From contig JAITUD010000496.1 in assembly GCA_031286555.1 (NCBI GenBank), positions 1-5,645 on the forward strand: a stretch of DNA of 5,645 nt. Direction: 5' to 3'. Shown here one piece after another: positions 4,900 through 5,645 of the stretch (positions are counted from its first letter, which is position 1; every line of letters begins with the position of its first letter). The notes under the pieces were generated by a model. The model searched no databases, had not been told where the DNA came from, and worked only from the letters and a program-made list of their open reading frames with translations. The stretch comes from Microbacterium sp. (GTDB taxonomy: Bacteria > Actinomycetota > Actinomycetes > Actinomycetales > Microbacteriaceae). The position numbers were made by a program, and so were the translations under genes.

Positions 4900-5645
4900 A
4901 TGGCGAACAGACGTGCGGTGGTGACCGGTGCGAGCACCGGTATCGGTGAGGCGACGGTGCGGGCGCTCCGCGCCTCCGGATGGGATGTCGTCGGCGTCGC
5001 CCGGCGGGCGGATCGGCTGGAGGCCCTCGCCGCCGAGACCGGCGCGACGGCGTTCGCGGCGGACCTCACGGATGCCGCGCAGATCGATGCACTCACGGCG
5101 CATCTCGCCGAGACCGGACCCGTGCACGCGCTCGTTCACGTCGCCGGCGGTGCACGCGGCACCGACCGCGTCGAAGGCGGGTCGGCGGAGCAGTGGCGCT
5201 GGATGTACGAGTCGAACGTGATCGCCGCCCAGCAGCTCACCGCCGCGCTGCTGCCGCAGCTGCGCGAGGCGGCCGTCGACGGTCACGCCGACCTGCTCTT
5301 CGTGACCTCGGTGGCCGCGCGAGGGGCGTACCCGGGTGGCGGCGGGTACAACGCGGCCAAGGCTGCGGAGTCGATGATCCCGCAGGTGCTGCGCCTCGAG
5401 CTGAACGGCGAGCCGATCCGCATCACCGAGATCGCCCCGGGCATGGTGCACACCGAGGAGTTCACGCTGCGCCGTCTCGGCGGCGACGCGGTGGCGGCCG
5501 AGGCCGTGTACTCCGGTGTGGAGGCGCCGCTGGTCGCGGAGGACGTCGCCGACGTCGCCGCCTATGCGCTGAACGCCCCCGCGCATGTGAACCTCGACCT
5601 GATCGTGATCCGCCCGGTGGCCCAGGCCGCCTCGCACCTGCTGGC
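4900..5645 (+). CDS. Short-chain dehydrogenase/reductase, NADP-type (3' end outside window)
   Basis: This classical short-chain dehydrogenase/reductase is cut at the window edge after 248 codons. It is nearly complete, as family members are usually about 250 residues. The Rossmann cofactor motif TGASTGIG (9-16) opens the protein. Arg35-Arg36 after the second strand favours NADP(H) over NAD(H), and Asp55 (ADLTD) is the usual adenine contact. The catalytic set is complete: Asn106 (SNV), Ser137 (VTSVAA), Tyr150 and Lys154 (YNAAK). IAPGMVHTEEF (178-188) is the PG motif before the substrate loop. The tail (NLDLIVIRPVAQ) resembles the YdfG-like group, which oxidises serine or 3-hydroxy acids, but that substrate assignment is only a resemblance. 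The usual NNAG motif reads HVAG (80-83), an uncommon change. The gene is divergent from metY; a functional link is not evident. Confidence 0.9.
   Translation, partial: MANRRAVVTGASTGIGEATVRALRASGWDVVGVARRADRLEALAAETGATAFAADLTDAAQIDALTAHLAETGPVHALVHVAGGARGTDRVEGGSAEQWRWMYESNVIAAQQLTAALLPQLREAAVDGHADLLFVTSVAARGAYPGGGGYNAAKAAESMIPQVLRLELNGEPIRITEIAPGMVHTEEFTLRRLGGDAVAAEAVYSGVEAPLVAEDVADVAAYALNAPAHVNLDLIVIRPVAQAASHLL

Noticed and set aside
4764..5096. N-terminal extension of metY to a start at 5096
   Set aside because: The extra 111 residues show no family similarity, overlap the dehydrogenase coding region and lie upstream of the metY promoter and ribosome binding site.
1..5645. Defence system, CRISPR array, transposon or prophage genes
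   Set aside because: Every coding region has a credible household or surface-protein assignment; no transposase, nuclease, integrase, terminal repeats or spaced direct repeats are seen.

Overview
The window looks like chromosomal DNA from a high-GC Gram-positive actinobacterium, most likely Microbacteriaceae and plausibly Microbacterium. This rests on strong G/C bias at third codon positions, a secreted protein that combines actinobacterial GWA-type beta domains with cell wall-binding repeats 2, a lipobox lipoprotein, and an apparently leaderless gene start. The genus is inferred, because no rRNA or marker gene is present.

Layout from left to right. (1) Positions 1-678, + strand: the C-terminal 225 residues of a PhoA-family alkaline phosphatase. 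Most of its metal ligands are visible, and it has an unusually long loop before the last zinc histidine. A strong GC-rich hairpin follows. (2) Positions 738-1244, +: a 168-residue lipoprotein of unknown function with a His/Asp-rich stretch. (3) Positions 1326-3359, +: a 677-residue secreted surface protein with a signal peptide, two GWA-type domains, one Ig-like domain and three cell wall-binding repeats 2. It ends at a perfect 16-bp hairpin terminator. (4) Positions 3441-4763, - strand: a complete O-acetylhomoserine sulfhydrylase (metY), convergent with the surface-protein gene. (5) Positions 4900-5645, +: a short-chain dehydrogenase/reductase, divergent from metY, nearly complete and cut by the window edge.

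Genes 1 to 3 all act outside the cytoplasm: a phosphatase, a membrane-anchored lipoprotein and a wall-bound protein. They share a strand, but hairpins and spacing suggest mostly separate transcripts. metY makes homocysteine from O-acetylhomoserine and sulfide for methionine synthesis, and it stands alone here. metY and the dehydrogenase share a 136-bp divergent promoter region. All gaps are short (60 to 140 bp) and are covered by the regulatory entries. I see no mobile element, CRISPR array, RNA gene or prophage. The most unusual item is the surface protein, whose Cys residues fall into one pair per extracellular module. I do not see a clearly novel multi-gene system.
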